From CALMZN01 sp964443785 (GTDB lineage: Bacteria; Patescibacteriota; Patescibacteriia; UBA1558; GWA2-36-10), in the NCBI GenBank assembly GCA_964443785.1, contig CAYUER010000006.1:1-38797 (forward strand): a DNA stretch of 38,797 bases. Direction: 5' to 3'. A program made the position numbers and the translations under genes. The notes below the pieces were generated by a model. That model saw only the letters and a list, made by a program, of their open reading frames with translations, made no database searches and was not told where the DNA came from. The first letter of the stretch is position 1. Every line of letters starts with the position of its first letter. Below, piece by piece: positions 6,668-12,456 of the stretch.

Positions 6668-6723
6668 GAAATGCCCTTCTTCTTGTCTGAATTTTTTTGC
6701 CCCCACTTTTTATTGGGGAGCAT
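6664..6723 (-). CDS. Possible 19-residue leader peptide coupled to the cassette gene
   Basis: The sequence MLPNKKWGQKNSDKKKGIS is preceded by GGAGGA immediately before its ATG, and its TGA overlaps the ATG of the downstream gene (ATGA), the classic layout for translational coupling. The GGAGG is closer to the ATG than is optimal. A hairpin CCCCA/TGGGG lies within it. The ORF could be a regulatory leader rather than a functional peptide. Confidence 0.4.
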   Translation of the reverse strand: MLPNKKWGQKNSDKKKGIS

Positions 6724-6818
6724 TCCTCCGTGAGCTGTTAAAACACCTCCTTTTCCTTTGTTAGAGTCAGGTTTGACCTCCTACTAGAGGAGATCGCTTG
6801 ATGAACAAGAGAATTTAT

Positions 6819-6847
6819 ATTATATACAATTATTGATAAAATGTCAA
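6819..6847 (-). promoter_or_regulatory. Perfect consensus promoter of the GC-rich cassette
   Basis: On the minus strand TTGACA (6847-6842), a 17-nt spacer and TATAAT (6824-6819) match the sigma-70 consensus exactly. The transcript would start near 6812 and have a leader of about 145 nt. That leader contains a CTCCT/AGGAG hairpin and an exact AAAGGAGGTG site near 6753-6744 with no start codon at proper spacing after it. Confidence 0.85.
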
Positions 6848-6883
6848 TAGCTTCAAAAAAATAAGGTTTTTTCTCATAAAATA

Positions 6884-6892
6884 TGCTATAAT
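6884..6892 (+). promoter_or_regulatory. Leaderless-type promoter of the L,D-transpeptidase gene
   Basis: TGC-TATAAT (-10 at 6887-6892) is followed by exactly 6 nt and then the ATG at 6899, which places the expected transcription start on the A of the ATG. No -35 box is evident. It lies about 40 nt from, and divergent to, the cassette promoter at 6819-6847. Confidence 0.75.
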
Positions 6893-6898
6893 ATATTC

Positions 6899-7630
6899 AT
6901 GTTTAGAAGCTATTTTATCTCTTTTTTATTTTTATTAGCCTTTCCAGTCTTAGTTTTGGCTCAAGATGTAGCTATAGATACTGATGTCGATGGTTTGACT
7001 GATGATCAGGAGCTATCTATTTATTATACTGATGCAAAAAATGCCGATACGGATGGTGATGGTTTTTTGGATGGTGAAGAAATCAAAAATAATTATTCAC
7101 CACTTTTGGCTGATAAAAAAAAATTAATCCAAGTCGATTCAGATAAGGATTATTTGAATGATGCTTGGGAAATTATTCTGGGCACAGATTTGATGAGCCC
7201 AGATTCTGATGGTGATAAATATCTAGATGGTACAGAGGTAGCAGCTGGCTATGACCCCTTGGATGCTCAGCCCAACAAATTACCCAAGCAGATCACAGTC
7301 AATCTAGCTGAGCAAAAATTGGAGTATAAATTTGGTGAAAAAATCTTGGGCTCATTTCTTATTTCCTCTGGTTTGAAAAACATGCCTACGCCTAAGGGTA
7401 ATTTTACAATTTTATCCAAAATTCCAGTCAAGCGTTATACTGGTGCAAATTATAATTATTCCAACACCAAGTGGAATCTAAATTTTAAGTCTGGTTATTA
7501 TATTCATGGTGCTTATTGGCACAACAAATTTGGCCAGCCTATGAGTCATGGCTGTGTCAATGTTGCTTATGAAAATATGGAGCATCTCTACTGGTTTGCG
7601 CAAGTGGGTACGCCGGTAATTATTAAATAA
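6899..7630 (+). CDS. Exported L,D-transpeptidase with calcium-binding repeats
   Basis: This 243-residue protein has a signal peptide (residues 1-21, LVLAQ). Residues about 26-125 carry four thrombospondin-3/EF-like acidic loops: DTDVDGLTDDQE, DTDGDGFLDGEE, DSDKDYLNDAWE and DSDGDKYLDGTE, expected to bind calcium. The YkuD catalytic domain (about 130-243) begins QITVNLAEQKLE and has the active-site motif: H203 in YIHGAYWH, and H217 and nucleophile C219 in MSHGCVN. The family forms 3-3 cross-links between peptidoglycan stems or attaches proteins to the wall, outside the membrane. The calcium repeats probably rigidify the protein or target it to the wall. It is a single gene with its own leaderless-type promoter. 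Confidence 0.95.
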   Translation: MFRSYFISFLFLLAFPVLVLAQDVAIDTDVDGLTDDQELSIYYTDAKNADTDGDGFLDGEEIKNNYSPLLADKKKLIQVDSDKDYLNDAWEIILGTDLMSPDSDGDKYLDGTEVAAGYDPLDAQPNKLPKQITVNLAEQKLEYKFGEKILGSFLISSGLKNMPTPKGNFTILSKIPVKRYTGANYNYSNTKWNLNFKSGYYIHGAYWHNKFGQPMSHGCVNVAYENMEHLYWFAQVGTPVIIK

Positions 7631-7737
7631 TGTATTTCTTTGAGCGTAGACGAGCTGAGCTCATCGCAGTCGAGGAGTTTTGGTGGTAGATAGTTCTTGA
7701 TTCGTCTGCGCTTGGCGCAGCCTCCCTCGAATAAATA
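7631..7737. other. Convergent intergenic region with palindromic blocks
   Basis: There is no gene. The sequence contains palindromic pieces such as GAGCTGAGCTC and CTGCGCTTGGCGCAG, the latter a stem-loop that may help end transcription between the two converging genes. Its TCGA/CGAG texture resembles the region at 228-375. Confidence 0.35.
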
Positions 7738-8049
7738 TTATTTTTTGTTTTTAAAGATTGGTAATTCAGCTTGTTGGCCCAGTAGTTTCTGGGCTATTTT
7801 TTTACCACGGGCAGTGAGTTTGATGTGGGTGATAAATAGTTTGTGTTGAGTTTTTTGACCAAAGCCGACCAGATAGCCCTGGTCAATGAGGCGTTCGAGG
7901 CTTTTGGTAATGATTTTTGTTTGTAGCTGAGGTACGGGCGGATGCTTAGCCTTGGCATAATAATAGCGCAAAACCTGACGCGCTAAGCGATTTTTTTGAT
8001 TTTCCGCTGTTTGCCTGACTATGTATTTTTGTAGAGCAGATAGGGGCAT
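7738..8049 (-). CDS. Small winged-helix-like protein
   Basis: This 103-residue basic protein starts MPLSALQKYIVRQ. Helices lead to a likely recognition segment (TKIITKSLERLIDQGYLVGF) followed by a beta-wing-like pair (HKLFITHIKLTARGKKIAQKLL). This is the layout of a winged helix-turn-helix protein of the MarR/PadR type, but similarity to a named family is not obvious. No ligand domain is present. A TATAAT box (8063-8058) lies 8 nt ahead of the ATG, giving an almost leaderless transcript divergent from the attenuator module at 8090. It could regulate that neighbour, which is inference from position only. Confidence 0.6.
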   Translation of the reverse strand: MPLSALQKYIVRQTAENQKNRLARQVLRYYYAKAKHPPVPQLQTKIITKSLERLIDQGYLVGFGQKTQHKLFITHIKLTARGKKIAQKLLGQQAELPIFKNKK

Positions 8050-8089
8050 ATTGTTGTATTATAGGTTTATTATCTCACTTTTATAGAAT

Positions 8090-8118
8090 TTGACAAATAT
8101 TTTGGCATTATATATCAT
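8090..8118 (+). promoter_or_regulatory. Leaderless-type promoter of attenuator module 1
   Basis: TTGACA (8090-8095), a 17-nt spacer and TATCAT (8113-8118) are followed by 6 nt and the ATG at 8125, so the expected start is the A of the leader ORF ATG. No other promoter is visible before the gene at 8284. Confidence 0.7.
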
Positions 8119-8124
8119 TAAATT

Positions 8125-8181
8125 ATGAATAAATTAGCGGCCATTAATTTCTACTTTTACTTTATTAAGATGCGTTTTTAG
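8125..8181 (+). CDS. Aromatic-rich leader peptide ORF (module 1)
   Basis: This is an 18-residue ORF, MNKLAAINFYFYFIKMRF. Five of residues 9-13 are Phe or Tyr (FYFYF). It starts at the predicted transcription start and its TAG begins the segment AGACGGC, which can pair with the left arm of the terminator at 8218-8240. The layout resembles phe-type attenuator leader peptides. The alternative is a functional tiny membrane peptide. Confidence 0.55.
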   Translation: MNKLAAINFYFYFIKMRF

Positions 8182-8241
8182 ACGGCCGTTTTTTCATATT
8201 AATTTTATTAAAAACGAGTCGTCTACAGGACGGCTTTTTTG
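8180..8241 (+). terminator. Attenuator-like terminator/antiterminator pair (module 1)
   Basis: The terminator GTCGTC (8218-8223), loop TACAG and GACGGC (8229-8234) is followed by TTTTTT. AGACGGC at 8180-8186, overlapping the leader stop codon, can instead pair with GTCGTCT (8218-8224; seven pairs, one G-T), which would destroy the terminator. The two structures are mutually exclusive. Confidence 0.6.
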
Positions 8242-8283
8242 TTTGTTCATTGCGTTGTTTGAGAAAAACCGAAAGGAGTGAGC

Positions 8284-8487
8284 ATGTTGTCCAGCGAGCA
8301 GCCAGTAGCTAGCCAGCGAGAGCCAGTGGTGCGAGTTTGTTCTGATTCTTGCTTGATTTGTCAGGCGCCAGCGATCATGCCCTTGCAGCGTGGTCAAATC
8401 ACCTATCAGTCTTGTCAGCAGCATATGGGCGAGGTGCACAATCTCTTGCGGGTGAGCAAGGAATTTTTTCAGGGTTTTTCTTTTTGA
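8284..8487 (+). CDS. Small Cys-containing protein behind attenuator module 1
   Basis: This 67-residue protein of unknown family starts MLSSEQPVASQREP. It has C23-L-I-C26 and C44-Q-Q-H47, plus C19, so a small zinc site of the CxxC-x17-CxxH type is possible. It has no signal peptide. The start is decided by a strong Shine-Dalgarno AAAGGAG (8272-8277) six nt before the ATG, unlike most genes in the window, which have none. Codon use is visibly more GC-rich than that of the neighbours. No promoter is seen after the terminator at 8218-8240, so expression probably depends on read-through. A 13-bp GC hairpin follows. Confidence 0.6.
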   Translation: MLSSEQPVASQREPVVRVCSDSCLICQAPAIMPLQRGQITYQSCQQHMGEVHNLLRVSKEFFQGFSF

Positions 8488-8493
8488 CAGAGG

Positions 8494-8528
8494 GCGGCGA
8501 GGCTTGACTAGCGGGCAAGCCTCGCCGC
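8494..8528 (+). terminator. GC-rich hairpin ending module 1
   Basis: GCGGCGAGGCTTG (8494-8506) pairs perfectly with CAAGCCTCGCCGC (8516-8528) around a 9-nt loop. No T-run follows, so it may be a 3' stabiliser or a factor-assisted stop rather than a simple intrinsic terminator. Confidence 0.65.
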
Positions 8529-8543
8529 ACCCCAACACATTAC

Positions 8544-8571
8544 TTTACTAGAATTAAAAATAAAGTAAAAT
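8544..8571 (+). promoter_or_regulatory. Leaderless-type promoter of attenuator module 2
   Basis: TTTACT (8544-8549), a 16-nt spacer and TAAAAT (8566-8571) are followed by 6 nt and the ATG at 8578, the same geometry as module 1. Confidence 0.55.
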
Positions 8572-8577
8572 AAATAT

Positions 8578-8658
8578 ATGAATAAAAAAGTCGTGGTCAA
8601 TTTGACTGTCATCATTATTAGCATTATTATTGTCGGCGCTCAAGCGGCTGTTATTTAA
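8578..8658 (+). CDS. Val/Ile-rich leader peptide ORF (module 2)
   Basis: This is a 26-residue ORF beginning MNKKVVVNLTVIIISIII and ending VGAQAAVI. Thirteen of its residues are Val or Ile, in runs VVV, VIII and IIIV, reminiscent of ilv-type attenuator leaders. Its final codons contain GCGGCTG, complementary to the left side of the following terminator. The alternative is a short single-pass membrane peptide, which the hydrophobic run would also suit. Confidence 0.55.
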   Translation: MNKKVVVNLTVIIISIIIVGAQAAVI

Positions 8659-8706
8659 TTTTTTTTAAAACAAAAATTGATCAGCCGCGCTTAGCGCGGT
8701 TTTTTT
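8644..8706 (+). terminator. Attenuator-like terminator/antiterminator pair (module 2)
   Basis: The terminator CCGCGC (8685-8690), loop TTA and GCGCGG (8694-8699) is followed by seven T. GCGGCTG at 8644-8650, inside the end of the leader ORF, is a perfect 7-bp complement of CAGCCGC (8682-8688) and would compete with the terminator stem. The architecture repeats that of module 1. Confidence 0.65.
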
Positions 8707-8769
8707 GTTCTGTTCTTTTGCTGGTTCCTTGTTCGAGTGCCAGTCTTGTCCCTAGCACGGAGGTGTCTG

Positions 8770-8994
8770 ATGACGCACAGAGAGCGTGAAAAATTGCAGG
8801 CTGCTTATCAAGCAGCCAAAGATGCTGGTGATTGGAAGCAAGCAGGTATGATTCTCATCAATTTGTTGGATCCCTATCCCTGTATTTGCGCCACTGAAGA
8901 TCTGGATGCGCGCCAAGGAGTGTGCTGTTGTGATCGTTACGCATCTTTGTTGCGTCCGGTCACTGCGCAAGAATTGATGTTGAGCGGTTGTTAG
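8770..8994 (+). CDS. Small Cys-rich protein behind attenuator module 2
   Basis: This 74-residue protein of unknown family starts MTHREREKLQAAYQAAKDAG. A short helical N-terminal half is followed by a cysteine cluster: C38 and C40 in PCIC, C52-C54 in VCCCDRY, and C74 at the C-terminus. Metal binding or redox use is possible, but no known motif fits. The start is fixed by Shine-Dalgarno ACGGAGGTG (8757-8765) just upstream of the ATG. The ORF is richer in GC than its neighbours. It has no promoter of its own after the terminator at 8685-8706, which suggests read-through control. A strong hairpin follows. Confidence 0.55.
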   Translation: MTHREREKLQAAYQAAKDAGDWKQAGMILINLLDPYPCICATEDLDARQGVCCCDRYASLLRPVTAQELMLSGC

Positions 8995-9010
8995 CTCAAG
9001 CCTCAAAACA

Positions 9011-9050
9011 AGACCCCGTCTTTTCAGAAAAGGCGGGGTCTAGCTATTTT
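9011..9050 (+). terminator. Strong terminator of module 2
   Basis: AGACCCCGTCTTTT (9011-9024) pairs with AAAAGGCGGGGTCT (9028-9041) with one G-T pair and a 3-nt loop, followed by AGCTATTTTT. It isolates the module from the HU gene. Confidence 0.8.
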
Positions 9051-9084
9051 TAGCCTGTGGATAAGTAGGGCTTGCTAGATATTG

Positions 9085-9113
9085 TTCACATTTCCTAGAA
9101 AATATGCTATATT
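9085..9113 (+). promoter_or_regulatory. Promoter of the HU gene
   Basis: TTCACA (9085-9090), a 17-nt spacer and TGC-TATATT (-10 at 9108-9113) predict a start near 9120 and a leader of about 27 nt. That leader is A/T-only in character and shows no Shine-Dalgarno site. Confidence 0.7.
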
Positions 9114-9146
9114 TCTAGTGATAATTAATAATTAACCAATAAATAG

Positions 9147-9428
9147 ATGGCCAAGATGACTAAATCACAATTACTCGAGGTGTTAGCCAATAAGAGTGAA
9201 TTGTCAAAAAAGCAGGTAAAAACTGTTTTAGATGTTCTCGTTGAACTAGCTTATAAAGAAGTAAAGTCCAGCGGAGAATTTTCTATGCCAGGTATGGGCA
9301 AATTAGTTAAGAAACACCGCGCCGCCAGACAAGGACGCAACCCAGCGACTGGTGCTACTATCAATATCCCAGCCAAAACTGTGGTAAAATTCCGTGTAGC
9401 CAAAGCTGCTAAAGATGCAATCTTATAA
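9147..9428 (+). CDS. HU family DNA-binding protein
   Basis: This 93-residue histone-like protein starts MAKMTKSQLLEVLANKSELS. The helical dimerisation part (about 5-45) is followed by the beta-arm sequence GRNPATGATINIPAKTVVKF (about 64-83), the DNA-intercalating arm with its conserved proline in NPATG, and a C-terminal helix (AKAAKDAI). Length and motif are those of HU/IHF proteins, which bend and compact DNA as dimers in the nucleoid. It is a single gene with its own promoter and a sharp terminator. The ATG at 9147 is used; a second Met three codons later is possible. Confidence 0.95.
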   Translation: MAKMTKSQLLEVLANKSELSKKQVKTVLDVLVELAYKEVKSSGEFSMPGMGKLVKKHRAARQGRNPATGATINIPAKTVVKFRVAKAAKDAIL

Positions 9429-9454
9429 ACTGATTAGAAGTTTATTAAAAAAAT

Positions 9455-9480
9455 CCTCGCTTAATAGCGAGGCTTTTTTT
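9455..9480. terminator. Bidirectional terminator between HU and the 9479 gene
   Basis: CCTCGCT (9455-9461), loop TAAT and AGCGAGG (9466-9472) are followed by CTTTTTTT on the plus strand. On the minus strand the preceding A-run gives T's after the same stem, so it can serve both converging genes. Confidence 0.85.
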
Positions 9481-11584
9481 ATTTTAAGTATAGATAAATA
9501 GTATTAGCGCCATTATTGATTGGTATGACTTGATCTGCGCTGGTACTAGCTTGTTTATTGGCTTGCTGACTAGAGTGCCAATAATTATTGACTACAAAGT
9601 AGAGGCGTTGGACCTGCGCTTTTTCCATGGCTTGGAGAGCCACTTCTCGGCTAGCTTCTTTTTCGATCATGGTCAAAAATTCTTGGTAGATATTGTCAGT
9701 GCCCAAGGGCATAGAGTAGTAAAAATTGCTATTGTAATAATGGGCAAAGCCAAAATGATGGATAGCAGCTGCGCCTACCATTTGGTTGGCTAGTACTATG
9801 TAGGGCTCACTACCAGCATCGTTTTGGATGTAGTCGACAGTATCGAGATCAGCTTGGGTGACATTGACGCTTTTGCTATTCTGGTAGCGATCATAGACGG
9901 GGTAGGAAAAATAAATACTGACTAGCATGACTAGCATGACAATAGCGCTGATCCAGAGACTGTGGATGACACGGGGTGTTTTTTTGATCAGGGTATGAAA
10001 TAAATAATAAAAACTAGTGAGCAATATCGGCAGAGCGCAGAGAGCGATCAAAAATAGAATGCGATTGGGGTAGTCATCTTTTTGGTAGGAAATTTGGAGA
10101 TTAAAATTGACTAGGGATTTTGTCAGGAGATAATTGCTGAGCAAGATAGCGAGTAATATGAGTTGGTTACGGAAAAAAATAATCTTGTGCTTGGCCAGAA
10201 TGAGATAGAGGCCAATGATGCTTAAGATCAAATAAATTAGGGATAAATTTTGACCAATATTGTGTAGCCAGTCAAAAGGAAAATCATAAGTACTGACCCA
10301 GTGCCAAGATATTGGCGGTAGGGGTACTTTGGGCGTTTGATTGACGATTTTGTCAGCGCTGACTCCGTTGAGCCATTGGTAGAGGCTCAAAAATAGAGGT
10401 AGGGCCAAAGCGGAAAAAATATAGATAATAATGTTGATTATTTTTTTGATCAGTCGATTTTTGAGCCAATAATCAAATGACAAAATCAAAGACATAAAAA
10501 ATAGGGGAATGCCAGCAATAGGATGGATAGTCATAGTCATCAAGGCCAGGACAAAGGCTAGCCAAAAGGGTATTTCATTTTTTTTGAGCTCGGGAGCTAT
10601 AAAAATAACCAAGACAAAAAATAAAAATGACAGACTCTGTGGGCTGGTCATGATAAAATAATTCAAGCCCACCATCATGCTCAATAATACTCCTAGGTAG
10701 CTCATACGGTATGACCAGCGGAAGCTATAGCGCAGACCGTAGTAGATACTGCTGGGCCAGATCAAGGAAAATAAAATAGGTAATAATATCTTATTGATGG
10801 TCAAGACATTGACATGTAGTAGTTGGCTGAAAAATAAACTCAAGCCATATTGGCCGACATAGATATACAGGCGTGGCTGGATAGTGCCGGTTTCTTCGAT
10901 GATTTTGAGTGTGGCGCCGTGGATAAAGGAGTCATAGCCGTAGCCTATTTTGTATAAAATCAAGGCTATGCTGCTGAGCAGTAAGAAATGCAAGGATATG
11001 AGCTGGATATTTTTGCTACTTTTTTTGTGGAGGATATTAAAAATCAAAGCTAGATTGCTCAAAGCTAGTAACCACCAGAATTTGAAGCTGACGAGCTCCC
11101 AAGGCGAGCGAATGACATTGGCGCTAGCTTTGTGAAAGAGGTAGTATACTAGTAGAGCATCTAGCACCAAGACTAAGCCGGGTAAAATCAAGCTTTTTAA
11201 ATCAGCCAATGATTTGTGGCGCAATTTTAGATTTTCCAAAAAATAATGTTCGGTTTTGCCAAAAAAAGATAAAAGCTCCACAATCAAAGGGATGAGTACA
11301 ATGGTCAGCAAAAATACCAAAATATTGATCTGGTAAAAATGATAGGCCAGAGTATAGGTAGCGCAGATGAGAGCCATGATCAATAGTAGGCCAAAAATAT
11401 TTTTGAGACCTTGATGGACGCGGGGGAAAAAAATATCAGCTATTTTTTTGCTGTTGTACCAAAGAAATATCAAGCCAGTGACAATGCCCAGGCCAGCTAG
11501 TTTGAATAAAAAAACATTGGCCAAAATCAAGGTCAATAGTATTATCTGCCAAATAAGGTGTTGTGGTCTACTGAAGCTTAGCAT
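9479..11584 (-). CDS. Large polytopic membrane protein, GT-C-like candidate
   Basis: This 701-residue protein starts at ATG 11584 (MLSFSRPQHLIWQ); an in-frame TTG at 11599 is the alternative. Some 14-16 predicted membrane helices fill residues 10 to about 560. A soluble C-terminal domain of about 120 residues begins after SIYFSYPVYDRYQNSKS and contains NVTQADLDTVDYIQ and YIVLANQMVGAAAIHHFGFA. Many helices followed by an extracytoplasmic tail is the layout of GT-C glycosyltransferases and oligosaccharide transferases that use lipid-phosphate sugars, but I see no decisive catalytic motif. It is divergent from the small membrane-protein pair at 11659, which could be partners. It ends inside a bidirectional terminator. 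Confidence 0.7.
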   Translation of the reverse strand: MLSFSRPQHLIWQIILLTLILANVFLFKLAGLGIVTGLIFLWYNSKKIADIFFPRVHQGLKNIFGLLLIMALICATYTLAYHFYQINILVFLLTIVLIPLIVELLSFFGKTEHYFLENLKLRHKSLADLKSLILPGLVLVLDALLVYYLFHKASANVIRSPWELVSFKFWWLLALSNLALIFNILHKKSSKNIQLISLHFLLLSSIALILYKIGYGYDSFIHGATLKIIEETGTIQPRLYIYVGQYGLSLFFSQLLHVNVLTINKILLPILFSLIWPSSIYYGLRYSFRWSYRMSYLGVLLSMMVGLNYFIMTSPQSLSFLFFVLVIFIAPELKKNEIPFWLAFVLALMTMTIHPIAGIPLFFMSLILSFDYWLKNRLIKKIINIIIYIFSALALPLFLSLYQWLNGVSADKIVNQTPKVPLPPISWHWVSTYDFPFDWLHNIGQNLSLIYLILSIIGLYLILAKHKIIFFRNQLILLAILLSNYLLTKSLVNFNLQISYQKDDYPNRILFLIALCALPILLTSFYYLFHTLIKKTPRVIHSLWISAIVMLVMLVSIYFSYPVYDRYQNSKSVNVTQADLDTVDYIQNDAGSEPYIVLANQMVGAAAIHHFGFAHYYNSNFYYSMPLGTDNIYQEFLTMIEKEASREVALQAMEKAQVQRLYFVVNNYWHSSQQANKQASTSADQVIPINNGANTIYLYLK

Positions 11585-11643
11585 CAAGTGAATTAACAAG
11601 TATATTCTAATCTTTTTTTGCTCTTCTGTAAACCAAGAACTTC

Positions 11644-11652
11644 TGCTAAAAT
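11644..11652 (+). promoter_or_regulatory. Leaderless-type promoter for 11659
   Basis: TGC-TAAAAT (-10 at 11647-11652) is followed by exactly 6 nt and the ATG at 11659, so the expected start falls on the start codon. Confidence 0.7.
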
Positions 11653-11658
11653 ATAGCT

Positions 11659-12162
11659 ATGAAATTGAGGAAAATTTCCATTATTTTATTTTTTAGAGTT
11701 TTGTGGGTAGTTTTGGCTGCTGTCGTCTTGCTTTTATTGATTGCCAAAAATATTTATACTGCGCGGGTATTGAGCTATCAGTTGGATTTTGCCAAGCAAA
11801 ATACTCGAGATTATCGTGGTTGGTATCCAGAGAGTAGAGCTAGCTATCAGGCAGATAGTGATAATTTGGTAGTGGTGGGCCAGCCGATTTATCTCAAGGT
11901 ATATTTACCCACCCAGTTTGATACCTTGGCAATTTACGGCTCGGTAGATTTGGCCAGTAGTACAGCGCGCTTGGGCCTGAAGCAAAAAGACGACTCTTGG
12001 TTTTATAAAGATATTGATCAAGCTGATTGGTCAGCCAATTTTGATTTGAGTCAGGCCAAAATTTATCGCAATCAGATTGAGCTGATGATTTCTGTGCCGG
12101 ATTTTACTACTGACCAAGTAATATATCTAGATAATAATTGGCATTTAACATTTACCAAATGA
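11659..12162 (+). CDS. Single-pass membrane protein with extracytoplasmic domain
   Basis: This 167-residue protein begins with a basic tail (MKLRKIS) and one membrane helix (about 8-28, ILFFRVLWVVLAAVVLLLLI). The remainder, predicted outside the membrane, alternates short beta-like strands (PIYLKVYLPTQFDTLAIYGS, ending YLDNNWHLTFTK) and may be an Ig- or jelly-roll-like domain. I do not recognise the family. The stop overlaps the next gene by ATGA, implying translational coupling with the small hydrophobic protein that follows. The divergent neighbour is the large polytopic protein, so the three may act together in envelope polymer assembly, which is inference. Confidence 0.65.
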   Translation: MKLRKISIILFFRVLWVVLAAVVLLLLIAKNIYTARVLSYQLDFAKQNTRDYRGWYPESRASYQADSDNLVVVGQPIYLKVYLPTQFDTLAIYGSVDLASSTARLGLKQKDDSWFYKDIDQADWSANFDLSQAKIYRNQIELMISVPDFTTDQVIYLDNNWHLTFTK

Positions 12163-12335
12163 ATATCAGGAAGATAATCATCAAAGATTTTTTCAATACA
12201 GCTTTTGTTTTGTGGCTCTTGTTGTTGCTTTATGAATTATTGCGACCAGGGGCAGTCCAGCGTTATCTCAATTTGGAGTATTATTTTTATTTTTTACTTT
12301 TATTATTTATTTTTCTGCAAACTAATAAAGATTAG
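12159..12335 (+). CDS. Small two-helix membrane protein
   Basis: This 58-residue protein starts MNIRKIIIKDFFN at the ATG that overlaps the previous stop codon (ATGA). An in-frame ATG at 12138 lies inside the upstream gene and is less likely. It has two membrane helices (about 14-28, FVLWLLLLLYELL, and about 40-53, YYFYFLLLLFIFL) separated by a short loop RPGAVQRYLNLE. No family is recognised. Its size and coupling suggest a subunit or anchor for the protein encoded just upstream. Confidence 0.6.
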   Translation: MNIRKIIIKDFFNTAFVLWLLLLLYELLRPGAVQRYLNLEYYFYFLLLLFIFLQTNKD

Positions 12336-12351
12336 TAAATTTGATTTTTTG

Positions 12352-12360
12352 TGGTATAAT
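12352..12360 (+). promoter_or_regulatory. Leaderless-type promoter for the tiny basic ORF
   Basis: TGG-TATAAT (-10 at 12355-12360) is followed by 7 nt and the ATG at 12368. It probably also drives the glycosyltransferase and nuclease genes downstream, since no terminator intervenes. Confidence 0.7.
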
Positions 12361-12367
12361 TATCCAT

Positions 12368-12448
12368 ATGTATAAAAAGAAAAAAGTTGCTCTCAAGAAG
12401 CAAAGAAAAACTAAAGGCAAAAAAGTTTCTAACGTGCGCTATCGTTAA
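12368..12448 (+). CDS. Tiny highly basic peptide (26 residues)
   Basis: The ORF begins MYKKKKVALKKQRKTKGKK and ends VSNVRYR. Fourteen of its 26 residues are Lys or Arg, and acidic residues are absent. It sits at a well-formed extended -10 promoter and ends 8 nt before the next gene. The composition resembles very small ribosome-associated proteins such as bTHX or COX24-type peptides, but I cannot assign it. An alternative is a regulatory leader ORF. Confidence 0.55.
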   Translation: MYKKKKVALKKQRKTKGKKVSNVRYR

Positions 12449-12456
12449 GAATCACA

